A stretch of DNA of 64,000 nucleotides, from contig CM059584.1 in NCBI GenBank assembly GCA_030407085.1, positions 5,208,001 to 5,272,000 on the forward strand. The letters run 5' to 3'. Below the pieces are notes generated by a model. That model was not told the origin of the DNA and made no database searches. It saw only the letters and a program-made list of their open reading frames with translations. A program made the translations under genes and the position numbers. Of this stretch, positions 11,484-23,150 are shown piece by piece (the first letter of the stretch is position 1; every line of letters begins with the position of its first letter). Source of the DNA: Trichopria drosophilae (taxonomy: Eukaryota > Arthropoda > Insecta > Hymenoptera > Diapriidae).

Positions 11484-12408
11484 TATCAGAGTGATTTTCG
11501 ACGTATTTTTGTGTGCTGAACACACCTGAAGTCGAAAAATGCCTATCACGTCATAATTTAGAGAAAATTAGGGGAAAAAACACCCAAAAACGCGGTTTCT
11601 TTACCCCTAATTTTCTGTGAAACCTGACGTGCTACAGGCTTGAATTTGTGCTGAAATTAAAGCTTGGTTCTTCTCCTACAAAAATCATAAGATACTTTTA
11701 AAAAAAATTTCATACTAGTGAAAAAAAATGGTTTTAACCTTGCTATTTCTAATGATTATGATGAAAATGCAAACAAAATCGAATAACCGCTAGTATTACT
11801 AATGGCGAACAAAAAAAAACCATGAAGTGGTGATTTTATGATCCTAAGTATATTTTTTTATTTTGCGGCCGCCATTTTGGATTCGCTATTTTAAATTTTG
11901 TCAAACTAACATTGGATTCGTCATTAGCGACTCAAAAAACCCCGAGTACTGATTTTCATGAGGTTAATTTAAATTTTGTATTTTTCCGTCCGCCATCTTG
12001 GATCCGCCATTTTGAATTTTATAAAAGCGACACTGGATTCTTAAACACCAACCCCGAAAACAGTCAAGTAGTGGTTTGTATGAGCTCTGCTCAATGTAGT
12101 TAAACAATTTGCATTTTCATCATAGTCACTAGGAATAGCAAGGTTAAAACCATTTTTTTTCAAAACTATGAAATTTTTTTTAAAACTATCGTATATGATT
12201 TTTGTAGGGGAAGAATCATGCTTTAATTTGAGCACAAATTCAGATCTGTTGCACGTCAGGCTTCTGAGAAAATTAGGGGTAAAGACACCCAAAAACACGT
12301 TTTTTGGTGTTTTTGTCCCCACTTTTCTCAAAATCATGACGTGATAGACATTTTTCGTCTTCAGATTCGTGTTCAGCGTACAAAAATACGTCGGAAATCA
12401 CTCTGATA
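11484..12408. repeat. Foldback element with repeated core
   Basis: The ends are inverted: TATCAGAGTGATTTTCGACG on the left, and the right read inward is TATCAGAGTGATTTCCGACG. They are bordered by a T-run on the left and an A-run on the right. Complementarity continues for about 340 bp per arm, for example GAAAATTAGGGG against its copy at about 12260 and GGTTTTAACCTTGCTATT against AATAGCAAGGTTAAAACC. The centre (about 11865-12080) holds two diverged tandem units of roughly 125 bp with the landmarks CGCCATTTTG, TTGGATTCGTCATTAGCGAC and CCCCGAGTAC. The same unit occurs in reverse orientation at 43812-44015. No protein-coding capacity is seen. Confidence 0.8.
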
Positions 12409-15400
12409 TAGAAAAAAAAAAAAAGTGAATTTTGCAGACCTGTGTTATTTTATTATATTACTACGCAATTGACGATTCGATAACTAAAGTTTAATCGACT
12501 TATTATACTTGTCTCATATTTTCTTATGCAGTTCGAAACAAAATACGGACAAATATTCTCTCTAAAGTTTGCAAAAAAAATTGTGCGCATCAGGTTTATT
12601 AAGGTGTTTAATAATTCGTATTTGTGAAGAATAACATACTATAAATGTTCCCTATCATTTGTTTATATCACAATTTCCCAGCTGAAATTAAAAAGAAAAC
12701 TATTTACACTTCTAAATGAACAATGAATAATTAAAGGTTTCGTTTCTTAAAGAAAATTTTGGGTTTGGATACTTATGTTTCCTCCATTTAACATTAAAAA
12801 CAAAAATTCCTTTGCAGTTGAAAAACGTTTTTATTGCAAAAATTGGAAATCCTGTTCTTTTATTTAATATTGATTCTTGTGTTAATGCAGGTACTACGAC
12901 TATACAACATCACTTTTAAACATACATCACAAGAATTCAACATGCAACAGTTCAACGGACAATCATTTGAAAACAAACATTTCATCACATGATCATAGTC
13001 GCGTCACCGTTAATGTACGATATTTGTATAAAAATATGGAGTCGTAGTACGAAATTCGACGTTTAAATTCTGCGCCTATTCTTTTTTTTCTATCAGAGAT
13101 TGTTGTGAAACTTGTATTAAACTATAAACATCGCTACTAAGTAAGGTTAGATTTCTGTTTTCCTAACAATTCTATTTATCCCAATATTTATTTGCTACTA
13201 AATTTGATAATTTATTAAAAAAGAAACATTCCTCTCAAAACACGTTTCCAGTATGATTTGTTTGCGAGTTGAAAGAACCTAAATAAATTATAACTTTTAT
13301 AATTCAGTGAATCATTTAGTGGTGTTCTTTTTATTTTCTGCAATCCAGTGCACTTCTGGGCGACATACATATTTTCGGACCATTGGCATCCATCAGTCAA
13401 AAGCACAGATGGTTGCTATGCATGCTATGCTTGCAGCTGTGCGAAGGTCGTAGCCATTGCTGCAACATTCGTCTGGCCGTTTCAACTTGGATTAATATAG
13501 GACCAGCTGCACCATCGGCAATCGTAAATCTGTCCTATATTACTTTCACATATTGTAATGTCAGACGCGATCATTAAAATTTATTCAGAAACCTGTGATA
13601 CTTGCCGACACTTTATGTTTACTATGCATATAACATTTTAGTTATAAAAATCCTGTAATATCAACCGGATGTGGGTCAGTAAAAGAGATTAAAAACATTA
13701 AACAAATATTGAAGATATTTGACAATTCAGTTATTTAAAATTAAAATAGATAATAGATTATAAAAATTATCAAAGAAAACAAAAAGTGATATTAAAAACA
13801 ATCGTTCTGATGTTTTGTGTATTCAACGAATGTGAAATTTTAAAAACGATTACTTATAAGTGAGTAGATCATTTAACCAATGGCAGGATTTCCGGCTCTC
13901 ATATTTCACTATTCCATTCCTACGTGCGGGTACTTTACTCAAAATTTCCTCAATGACGAATTAAGCTCTAAACCATTTCTATATCACTCAACTAGCTTTG
14001 AAAATATGCTTTCTGCTAATTAATGTGATCGATCACTAGACTGCTAAGAACACTCAAAGTTACCGAATTTCCTACTGTATAATTGAGTACGATTTGTATA
14101 TTACAATACGAAGAGGCAATAAATCAAAAGCTTAAGAGCTCGTATAAGAGGCAAAAGCTCGCTTACGTTGGTATTGCTTTGCAATATAACCTCTAGAGAA
14201 CGGTACCCGAATATTCGCGACGTACATGAACACAGCTGCTTTGTAATTATGAGAACGCATGGGTACAATAATTTATTGATATAATATTGATTTAACCTCT
14301 GAGTGTAAAATAATGAATATTCTAAAAATATGATTTATGGAGATAAAGTTATAAAATAAAGAATATGTCAACTTATTTCACGAAAATGTGAAAATTACTA
14401 TACGGCAATCATTTAGTGAAGTACCCACTGCAATGTAAAATATGCGAACGAAATTAAATGGAGGTTTGAAGAACCAATATATTTTTTTCCCTGATCAACG
14501 ATCTTATGCAAATCGAGTAATTGAAAGCACCATTTAGCACCCACATGCGATAAAATAACTGGGGTGGCTAGAAGATCCACTGGTATCTCCTTTTGTTTTC
14601 CCCTCAGTCGTTTAAATTCAAAACAGACACGCAGAAGAGTCTCACTAGCAGAGTCATTCTATCTGTCGGGACCTGTTGACATGCGACCTGCTCATCATTT
14701 ATCACTTGGAGTAATAGATGAGACGTAATTATTTGGACCATAGGGTGAAACGCCGAATTTGTCAACTGCAGAATTTTACTTCCCGTCACTTTGCCTCTTT
14801 TTCGTCATAAACTTAACATTTTTGAAATTCAAAGTTAATCGAAAGCAATCATTTATATTTTCGGTAACTTTTATTGTTGTCAGTAGATATTGGTGTATCT
14901 TATGCAACATTAAAAATATCAATATAGAATCAATCAGATTGAAATGAAATTTGTGTAATAAAGTTCAATAATTTATTGTATTTTATGATGTATGAGGAAT
15001 TCTTTGAAAACAAAGAAAAGAACGTGATAAGGGTAATTTTTCCGTTTAGAAGAAAGCTATGCAGTAGAACCTCACACTAGTGAAATTGTGACGGCGTTTA
15101 TTTTTTTCCCTCACACTAGTGAAGATTTAAAAAGTTATGTTATTCTTTTAAAGTGTGGAGTAAATACATAAATAAACATAGAACATTATGGTATGTACGT
15201 CTATCGACATACACAGACATATAAAATGAGTAAGCTGATGGTTTATTAGGGAGAGGTTCACACTGAACGTAAGGTATTCTCTAGTACGAGAACTTGACAA
15301 GTTTTTTTACTTCGATAATAAATCTATGTAATTTCAAATTTTGTAAAATAAACCCAAATATTCCATAAGACAAATCATTTGTTATTTTTCTTACAACAAA

Positions 15401-16149
15401 ATGAAAGGATTCTTTCCAATAGATATTGGTGATTTTACAAAAAAATTCATTCCAAGCATTAATAATTGAATCTAAAACAAAGCTATTTTTCTCTGATTTA
15501 TATTATAAAATGTTCTCGTATCGTTGTATTAATTAGCGGATTTTAAAATATATTTTATTTTATGTAGCTTTACAGAGTTTATTAAATAAACTGCATTTGA
15601 ATAAAATTTTCAAGGATTCAGCCGCTCCGTGTCCAAACATATATTAAATGTTAATGAGTTAAGTTTTTAATGACCAAGGGATTTATACCAGGATATTTCA
15701 GAATATGAATATTACAATAAAATTCATTAAATTGCAAACGTATTATTAAATATGGTACAGTAAAAAATCGAAAAGAATGTAAAAAATAAGTAGTGTAGTG
15801 TATTCTATATAAGATATAAGAGAAAAATAACTTTTTACAATGTTTTATTTTGTATGCTACGTATATATAATTAATAAAGATTCTGCTAACTTTGCAATAA
15901 TAAAAGCTGCCAAAGATGTACTAAATATATATCACTTTTTCATAAATTTCAAATTAAAAAATTGTGAAACCAGTAAATTCATTCGTGTTTATCATTTTAT
16001 AATAAACACATGTTGAATTTTTGGATATTACCAAAATTTTGTAAAAATTATAATTATAATTCTAAAAACTAAATGAGGTTGATCCAAAGGGAATGTACCC
16101 TCATTTATAGATAACTCTGTTAATTTTACTTGTAATATAAATAGAAAAT

Positions 16150-16452
16150 TTGTTAATGAAAAAAATTGAGTTACAAAAATACAAAAATAATCAATACCTT
16201 AATAAAAAGTGTTGGGTTTGTCACCTTAAGGGAGATATGAACAAATTTTGTAATCGCAATCCTCCAAAAATTTCTTGTCATTTAAAGGTTTTAAAAAGAA
16301 GTAATCATTTTCTTTGCTCACGATTTATTAATAACATTCCTTGTAATATAATTATTGATACAGCTTCAGATATTACCATTATAAATTCTAACCTTATTAG
16401 TGTCATTAACAATTCATCGGTTTTAGCGAATAATTCTAGTATTAAGATATAA
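16150..16452 (+). pseudogene. gag nucleocapsid and aspartic protease fragment
   Basis: The 100-codon frame begins with a degenerate zinc knuckle at about residues 22-35 (CWVCHLKGDMNKFC): the spacing fits CX2CX4HX4C but the histidine is replaced by aspartate. It continues into a retropepsin active site, IIDTASDITIIN at about residues 68-79, where DTAS is the catalytic motif of retroviral-type proteases. The frame stops in what should be the middle of the protease, and the following bases to about 16620 continue in other frames with stops. It is non-functional as it stands. The neighbouring RT and integrase remains support the identification. Confidence 0.8.
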
Positions 16453-16887
16453 ACAGCTTCAGGAGGTAACATCAACTATGAATCTATCATAAAAGCTCGA
16501 ATAACCATTTGGAATACAACGATTGAATTTGCTATCATTGTCGAAAGTATTCAATGGGATTGTTTGTGAGGTCTTGATTATCTTGAAAAGACGAAATTAA
16601 GGTCCAAAATTGAAACTCCATGACACCTTAGTGATATTACATTCAAATTCCGATGGATATAATGATAACAAAAATTATTTTAATATAATAATAATTATAT
16701 GAATACATCTTATTATGACAATGAGATTTTCGTCAATGATTTTGATAAAAGTTTACATTCGAATTCAAAATTATTAATTAATAGCGAAAAAGATGTTTAA
16801 AGTCTTTATACTCTTTGACTAAAGATTCAGACAAATAGGTAACTGTAACTTAATAACTCATAAGATAACGAAAATTCAAAAGTTATT

Positions 16888-17136
16888 AAACCTAGTTCAA
16901 GTCTTTGGTCTTCCCTAGAAGTTCTAATTCGTCAAAAAGATGGTTCTATTCGCTTTTGTATAGATTACAGGCAATTGAACGACATAACAACAAAAGATTC
17001 AATCCCAATACCCAAAACAAACGATATTTTCGATACTCTCGCTAATTATATTTGGTTTTCTACTTCAGACCTACAAAGTGGATATTGGCAAATTAAACTT
17101 AATAAAGAATTGCTATCGATATCCTTGGTCTTTCAG
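16888..17136 (+). pseudogene. Ty3/gypsy reverse transcriptase fragment
   Basis: The frame reads VLIRQKDGSIRFCIDYRQLN, the fingers signature of Ty3/gypsy RT, then IPIPKTNDIFDTL and FSTSDLQSGYWQIKL, which carries the first catalytic aspartate in the SDLQSGYWQI motif. The YxDD box and everything after it are absent, because the sequence passes straight into integrase at about 17140. No start codon belongs to this fragment; it is a segment of a former polyprotein. Confidence 0.85.
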
Positions 17137-17139
17137 CAA

Positions 17140-17740
17140 AAACGCTTTCTGGTAATAGATTTATTTTAGTAGTTTCAGACTATTTTACAAAATGTTCTGA
17201 AGCAATTCCTCTGATTAATCACCAATCTCTTACAATCTCTGAAGCTGTAGTTTCTCAAATATTTTCTCGTTTTGGAATACCTTTAGAAATCCACTCTGAT
17301 CAAGGACGAGAATTCGAATCTGATATTTTCCAAGAAAGTTTAAAATTATTAGGAATTCATAAAACCAGAACAATTCCTCTTCGACCTCAGTCGAACGGCC
17401 CCGTTGAACGTCTTAATAAACTTAAAATTTTAGAATATCTTTCCAAATTTGTCTCCTCTCATCAAATTCCACTGGTGTCATTCCAGCTTTATTAAATTTA
17501 GGCAGAGAATTAAAACTTCCATTGGATATATTGCATAGTAAAACTAATGATAATAAATCTATCTTTTTACCAGAATACGTTAATCAACTTAAAAATAATT
17601 TGAATTCAATGTTTAAATAGCCAAAATAATTTATATAGTCAAAACAAAGATAAATGATGTAGTTTTTCGTATTAGAAAAGAGTCTTTCCAGAAATACAAA
17701 ATTGTACATGTTAACCGTTTGGCAAATTTTATTGAATGAT
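17140..17740 (+). pseudogene. Ty3/gypsy integrase fragment
   Basis: The integrase core is present with the three expected acidic residues: D in VVSDYFTKCSEAIPL, D in EIHSDQGREFES, and E in RPQSNGPVERLNK. This is the DDE catalytic triad of retroviral-type integrases. The zinc-binding N-terminal region has been deleted. After a frameshift near 17490 the C-terminal region can still be followed through LGRELKLPLDIL to RIRKESFQKYKIVHVNRL near 17740, the usual chromatin-proximal tail of the polyprotein. Stops and shifts make it inactive. Confidence 0.85.
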
Positions 17741-18946
17741 TTTATTGTTTATATTTTCTCTCTATCAGTTTAAAAATGATCTTAATTATAAGTATCTAAT
17801 GTAGGTATAAGTATATATAAATATCTTTTAATTATTTTTAGAGCACGATTTCTTGGATGGTTTTTAATAGAACCTTAGAACATACTGCTGTAATTTTGAA
17901 TTTTAGGTAGATCTGGAGGTTTTGTGGTTAAAAACCTTGAATACGTAAGTAATTCGAATGAAGTGGGGAACGAATTAAGAATACTTCAAAAAAGAATATA
18001 TAATTTAAAAATTATTATTTATTTATTGTTTAGTATTTTATTTACTGAGTAATGATTTTGGATTTGATTGTTTTGGACGATCCAATTGTATTTTTGAATA
18101 ATTATATTTTAACTAATTTTAGGATTTATTTCTTTCTACGAATACTGCTCTTATTGTTAGTTTCTTGTTTTTCTGAGAGGAGCTCATGAAATTTGAAGGT
18201 TTGAATGGAGGCTCTCAGAAGTGTTTGAATTCAAGTGGTGAATATTGAAAGTAGTGAACATTTTACGTAATTCGTGATTATCTCTTAGAATGTAAACCGT
18301 CGACTATTTTTTTTACGTGTCGGCGATTTTCCCTAGTTATTTTCTTTTATTATTTTTGACGGCAGGTTGAGGATCTGATTGAGTTCGTATACATTAGAAT
18401 AACTTTAAAATTCTCAAGTATGAGAATACGTTTTAAATCATACTTCTCTCTTCTTTTATTTATACAGTAATTTAGTTGCAGTAACATAACTTCGTTATAA
18501 CTTTGCTTTGATCAATAGATTTTGACAGTTTTTGACGAAACGTTCTTGCAATCGGATCTCCCAGTGATTATTATCCCAGTATTATCCCAGTTTATGAATT
18601 ATTACAATATAGTTCTTTTAAAGCAGTTCAGTAGTTTTTCAAAACAGCGATAGGGACAATTTTAATCAATTGTAATGTTTTCAATCATCCATATGAGTTT
18701 CAATCTTATTATTTGGGGTTACTAGTCAAAAACTTGTTATGAAGGCATAGTGTTAATAAAACGAATGGATCATATTTAAATTATCACAAATCTAATAATC
18801 ATAACTGTAGAAAAATACTTTGAATCAATTATTTACAACCATGATAAAACCCTGATGTCTGATATTTTATCTTCTATAAAAGGTCCACAGCCTTCACCGC
18901 TTATTACCCACAATTGCCGCAAATTACGACATCTATGCACATCTTG

Positions 18947-19051
18947 TTACAGCATAAGAAGCAAGCTTAACACGCCAACCACGCTGGTGAAAATCAGCAC
19001 ACTAACGCCATTAAACGTAGCAAGGAAGACGGGAGCGACAAAACCGAACAT
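18947..19051 (-). CDS. Possible small ORF: 34-residue hydrophobic peptide
   Basis: On the minus strand an ATG at 19051-19049, preceded by AACCAAC (favourable insect initiation context), opens 34 codons ending in TAA at 18949-18947. After MFGFVAP the peptide is almost entirely apolar (VFLATFNGVSVLIF, then VVGVLSLLLML), long enough for one membrane-spanning helix. Its codons (GTC, CCC, ACC, AGC, GTG, CTG) are far GC-richer than the surrounding intron. It has the same orientation as Ddr. I do not recognise a family. It could be a single-exon micropeptide gene, part of an unknown exon, or a chance frame in a conserved non-coding patch. Confidence 0.35.
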   Translation of the reverse strand: MFGFVAPVFLATFNGVSVLIFTSVVGVLSLLLML

Positions 19052-19984
19052 GTTGGTTTAGAAGCGGCAAGTAGAGTAAAAACGAAAGAGACTAAGAATG
19101 TTTCTTCTATCAGTTTTTAGAATATCTTGAAAAATATTTTCGAGAAAAAATACGTTATCGAATTAAAAACGAAAGTCTAGAAAACGCGATATGGTTTGTA
19201 ATGCCATTTGTCATTTTTGGCAATGCAAAAATGCTTTATCAAACATATTAAATTGTTAACTACATTTGTCAGGAACTTTCTATTTACAAGTATTCTCCTT
19301 AAATAATGTTAGTATCGTAAGGTATAAGTCAAATTTTTTATTTAATTATAATTATTGATAATGAAGCTACCGTAGTTGTGTACTTCTGAGTTAAGGTAAG
19401 TACATCTACTTATAATTTGCACATTATGAATAATTACCAACATTCCAATGGCAGCAGTAGGCTAATTGACAGTGAGTTGTGAAATACAAGTATTGAATAT
19501 CAGCTGAATCAGGGTCCTAAACTTTCATTGGAGTATAATTAGTTTATTTAGTTTTTATACACATTTTTTTATATTATATTAACATAATTAATATCTGGAA
19601 TATAAATTTTAATAATAATAAATAGAAAACAGTAAAACATCGGCATGAAAAAGGAAATTAATTATGTTTTATATTGTATAGCTAAAAAAATTAAATAGAA
19701 ATTACAACTTTATATTTACAAATACCAGGAATGAAAATTATATGGATAGAAACTCACATAATAAGCCTCGAAAATTATTATGAGTAAAATACGGCGATTA
19801 ACGCCACACCATAATTCAGCATTCAGATACAGAAAATAAAAATATAAATTTGCTCGCACATATATATAAATATCATGCATTTCATTAAATTGCTTTCGCT
19901 TTTGTTTCAGTTTCCACCTAGATTTAATACATATAAAAATAATATTTTTAAATAAATTCTATTTATAGCACGAAATTAATTTCT

Positions 19985-20102
19985 AAAATTAATGTGAAAA
20001 ACTTCTTGGCGTGACGGTCAATTGACAAAAAACAAAAAGAAACAAAAATACTAATCGTCTAAATTCGGTTTTTGACGCCAAGAGATTGTTCACATTAATT
20101 TT
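19985..20102. repeat. Short TIR element or hairpin, 118 bp
   Basis: The left end AAAATTAATGTGAA and following CTTCTTGGCGT are mirrored at the right end, which read inward gives AAAATTAATGTGAAC then CTCTTGGCGTCA. The arms are about 28 bp, with two or three mismatches and a one-base offset. It could be a miniature inverted-repeat element or a structured RNA. Confidence 0.6.
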
Positions 20103-21933
20103 ATGCCAAAAGCGGTCGAGAAATATTCTAGATGCCTTATGCATTAATTTATGAAATTAATTTCTACTATGTGAAAACGCGTACGTTAGTATTTTATTAT
20201 TATTATTATACAGAAGATTTCTGATTAGAAATTAGAATAGAAAAAATGTTTTCTAATTCGAATGTAGGTCTGATTATGAATTTAATAAACGTTTCAATAT
20301 GACATTATAAATATTAATGGATTCCATTAAATTTTATATATGTAGGTACATGAAAATTTTATGTGGATTTATAAAATACAACCATATTCTAAGAAAAGTT
20401 AAATTGAATAACTATCTGCAGAATTTTTTTTCAGTTACATAACATCTTGAATTCGTCATTTTTATTTGTTCATAATCTGAGGTTAAATTCAAGAAACGAC
20501 TTGCAGTAATTGCGCTCAAAAAGTACGGTATATAACACAATTTTCAAATAAACATACCTGACAGTTATCTCAGTAATTACAATTAAAACTACTTCGAATT
20601 CGTACAAAACAGTTTAGAAGAGGATACTTACTAGTTTTACATCTACATAAACAACTTAGTATGTAGAAATTGTATAATCAAATATTATATGCCACATAAC
20701 AATAGAATAATAAATTTTCAAAAATCTGCAGTAAGTTCTTCTAGGCCCATGTCGGGCCCATGATGGAAAATAAAAACTATTAAAAACTTTACGTCAAAAA
20801 TGATAGTTTGATCGTTTGCTATCATGACCATTAAATGGTCAAATTATTAAACATCATCTATAAACTGTTTTCTGGTTTTGCGGCCTTGTATCGAAAAATA
20901 CTATTATTGTTTCTGTTTAATTGATTGTGTAAAAAAATGTGTGTTATGAATTGGTGAATAAAAATTATATCCTTGTCCACAGTTCTGAAGGTGTCGACAT
21001 GGATCGTTGAAACGTTAACATCAATTAATTAGTGTTGCTTTTTACTATTTTTTTTACACGAGATGATCTATGACTATTGCTTTCAAATTAAAATTTGACG
21101 TGTGAATTATTAATCATATAAACAAATATAAATGAAAAAGTTTCTACATGATTTTTTAAGATTTAACTTTCTGAAAATGTAATTAAATTTTTACCATCTC
21201 ATTTTTTGTCCCTTTTGTTCAAAAAATGACTCTTCATTTTATCACTCCCATTTAATTTTAAATTCATAATATACCTCTTGTTTTTGTTATTAAATCAATG
21301 ACCGTGCATGTTCACTGATTTATTTTCTAATAAAAAGAAACATTTAAATTATTATACAAACTAAAGTTTTGAAATGTTAAAAACATAATATGTTGCAAAT
21401 TGAAAAATAGTGTCACGAGTTTCTCCGGTCTCTCTTACAAATTTGCCTGAATGATGTCAGGAAATCTCAAAAAAGATCATAACTATCTGTTCAAATGTCT
21501 GAAAAAGTATTCAAATACATCTGAAATGGTGCCGTCTTCTAAAGATGTTTTAAAATCTGTTTTATTTTTCTTCGGGAATGTACGTTATGGAAACATCATT
21601 TTTCAATTTCGTTTTTTCGTGGAGGTTAATATTGAATATGAGGAATTGGTGATTTTATGCGATTCTGAACATTTTTATTGGTCGGATAATGCAGCATAAT
21701 AAGAAATATTGCATAAGAGCGATCAGAATCGGTAAAAAATGTAAAGGGAATAAGGGAATAATTTACGATTTTCGAAAAGTCGAATCCCGTGTGATATCCG
21801 TTTCTATTTTCCTTGGGGTAGATCTCGTAAATTGTGTATTACCTACAGCTCGTATAAAGCCACGAAAGAAACAGGAAAAAGGGACATGGTACAGCAGACG
21901 CGCAAGCGAACCCTAATCGTAAATTTCACTTAC

Positions 21934-22081
21934 CGGTCCAAGAACAGCCGTAAAGTTCTACACGCATGCAGGCGGTGCGTATGTGGGATGTATAAGGGAT
22001 GAAGCGGATTTTGGTGGCCACGATAGGCGGGTCGAATACCTGCTCCTTCTCCGTCTGTGGGTTGTCGTTCCCGACCAGCAA
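21934..22081 (-). CDS. Ddr: Discoidin domain receptor (Ddr), exon for the end of the discoidin domain
   Basis: On the minus strand this 148-bp exon follows an acceptor TTTTGTTGCAG ending at 22082 and precedes a donor GTAAGT at 21933-21928. It encodes the last beta strands of the F5/8-type (discoidin) domain: FDPPIVATKIRFIPYTSHIR, then TACMRVELYGCSW. CMRVELYGC is the hallmark end of the collagen-binding domain of DDR receptors. Forty-nine codons plus one base leave phase 1, exactly what the exon at 8327-8506 needs. Codon use is GC-rich compared with the introns. The preceding exon, carrying the N-terminal part of the domain, was not found between 22082 and 64000. Other F5/8-domain proteins are less likely because the following exon also matches DDR. 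Confidence 0.92.
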
Positions 22082-22754
22082 CTGCAACAAAAGTGGATAT
22101 TCATAGAGATAGGGTTATCCGGATCAGACAATAATGGTCTGTTAACGTAGTTCCAACTCTAGTAAATTATCACTCGTGACTACTACATCCCGAGGACGAC
22201 ATTATTTCGTCTACAATACGTACTTTGAAAACTTTCCTAAAAACTATATCTATATTCTTCAATTCCACGCTTTGATGGTTTATGCTTCTCCTCCAGTAAC
22301 ATAACTAACATTCGTATTATACCGTCCTGAATTTCATAAAGACTCGGAATTTTCCAAGTCAAATAATGTGTCATATCTTCCAATTTACGGAAAAAAAAAC
22401 TTATTAAACGTATTTAATAGTAGGTAGGATAATACACTTTCATCTGGTGTATTCAGTTTTTCATAACGCTTTATATTTCCTTAGCTGTAACATATTTACA
22501 AAAATTTTACCAAATGATCTGGATAATGGTATTTTTATCACTCCAAATATATACGATTGACCATCACAGTGAGCTTCGATTCAATTCAACCCAAAAGTTC
22601 TGTCACCTCGCGGTTTTCTTCTGATATCTCTAGAGCGGTGCCTGGTGAATATTTTAAGCCATAAATGAAAATAATCTTTAGGGGGGAATAACAAATATCT
22701 TAATTTTTCGTTTTCTTTTTTAAGGTTGTTGACAATATTTTCATCGTTAGTTAT

Positions 22755-22870
22755 GTCAGTGCGGGTCGAGAAACCGACAAATAAAAAAGCCGATAGGTTA
22801 AAAACGGACTGTCATAAAGCCCACAATCGAAAAACCAATAGTCAAAAAGCCAACATATATCGACAATAAT
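22755..22870. repeat. Degenerate repeat of an AAAAAGCC word, about 15-bp spacing
   Basis: Units such as AAACCGACAAAT, AAAAGCCGATAGG, TAAAAACGGACTG, TCATAAAGCCCAC, AAAAACCAATAG and TCAAAAAGCCAAC follow one another at roughly 15 bp. A second locus at 54520-54575 has nearly the same text (AAAAAGCCAATAGGTCAAAA), so the unit is dispersed and not a purely local slippage product. Confidence 0.55.
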
Positions 22871-23097
22871 ATATATCGCCAAAATATATTGATAAAAATC
22901 GATTAAATGACATTTAGAGGTCGCTCAAGCGGCTTAAAGTTTTACATTTGATTAACATGGGGAAAAACTAACGTTTCCGTTTTTATTTTTTAAATGCTAC
23001 AAGAAGGCATGGACAAAATTTTTCCATTTGGAGCTCAAAGCTGAGGAATTTCTGAGTAGACATGAATTTTTTTAAATATTGTTAACGATTGACGGTC

Positions 23098-23150
23098 TAG
23101 CGGTCAGTACTGAACCCCGGCAGTCAGTACTTAATCAGTACTCTGCCGGT
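23098..23150. repeat. Small AGTACT cluster
   Basis: Three AGTACT hexamers (CAGTACTGAACC, CAGTACTTAA, CAGTACTCTG) and paired CCGGCAG/CTGCCGG words lie within about 50 bp. It is a small version of the large island at 41575-42540. Confidence 0.5.

Larger units (their letters stand above)
16150..17740 (+). mobile_element. Deleted Ty3/gypsy-type retrotransposon copy
   Basis: Nucleocapsid, protease, reverse transcriptase and integrase remains occur in that order on the plus strand, which is the Ty3/gypsy arrangement. The copy is about 1.6 kb where a complete internal region would be several kb. Most of gag, the catalytic part of RT and all of RNase H are missing, and RT jumps to integrase at about 17137-17150. 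Several stops and frameshifts lie between 16452 and 16900. Long terminal repeats were not found on either side. It is antisense to the Ddr transcript. Confidence 0.85.
8507..21933 (-). other. Ddr: Ddr intron, 13,427 bp
   Basis: The intron starts with the donor GTAAGT at 21933-21928 and ends with the acceptor CAG at 8509-8507, read on the minus strand. It contains a foldback element (11484-12408), a deleted Ty3/gypsy copy in antisense orientation to Ddr (16150-17740), a small hairpin (19985-20102), two short-word islands and a hydrophobic small ORF (18947-19051). Between these, 8507-9344, 12409-16149 and 17741-18946 hold only AT-rich sequence. One minor point is a 15-bp direct repeat CCTCACACTAGTGAA near 15071 and 15110. 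Confidence 0.85.

Noticed and set aside
15068..15125. CAGTAGAACCTCACACTAGTG, like a pogo-type left end
   Set aside because: No inverted right end with TA was found; the only repeat is a local 15-bp direct copy.
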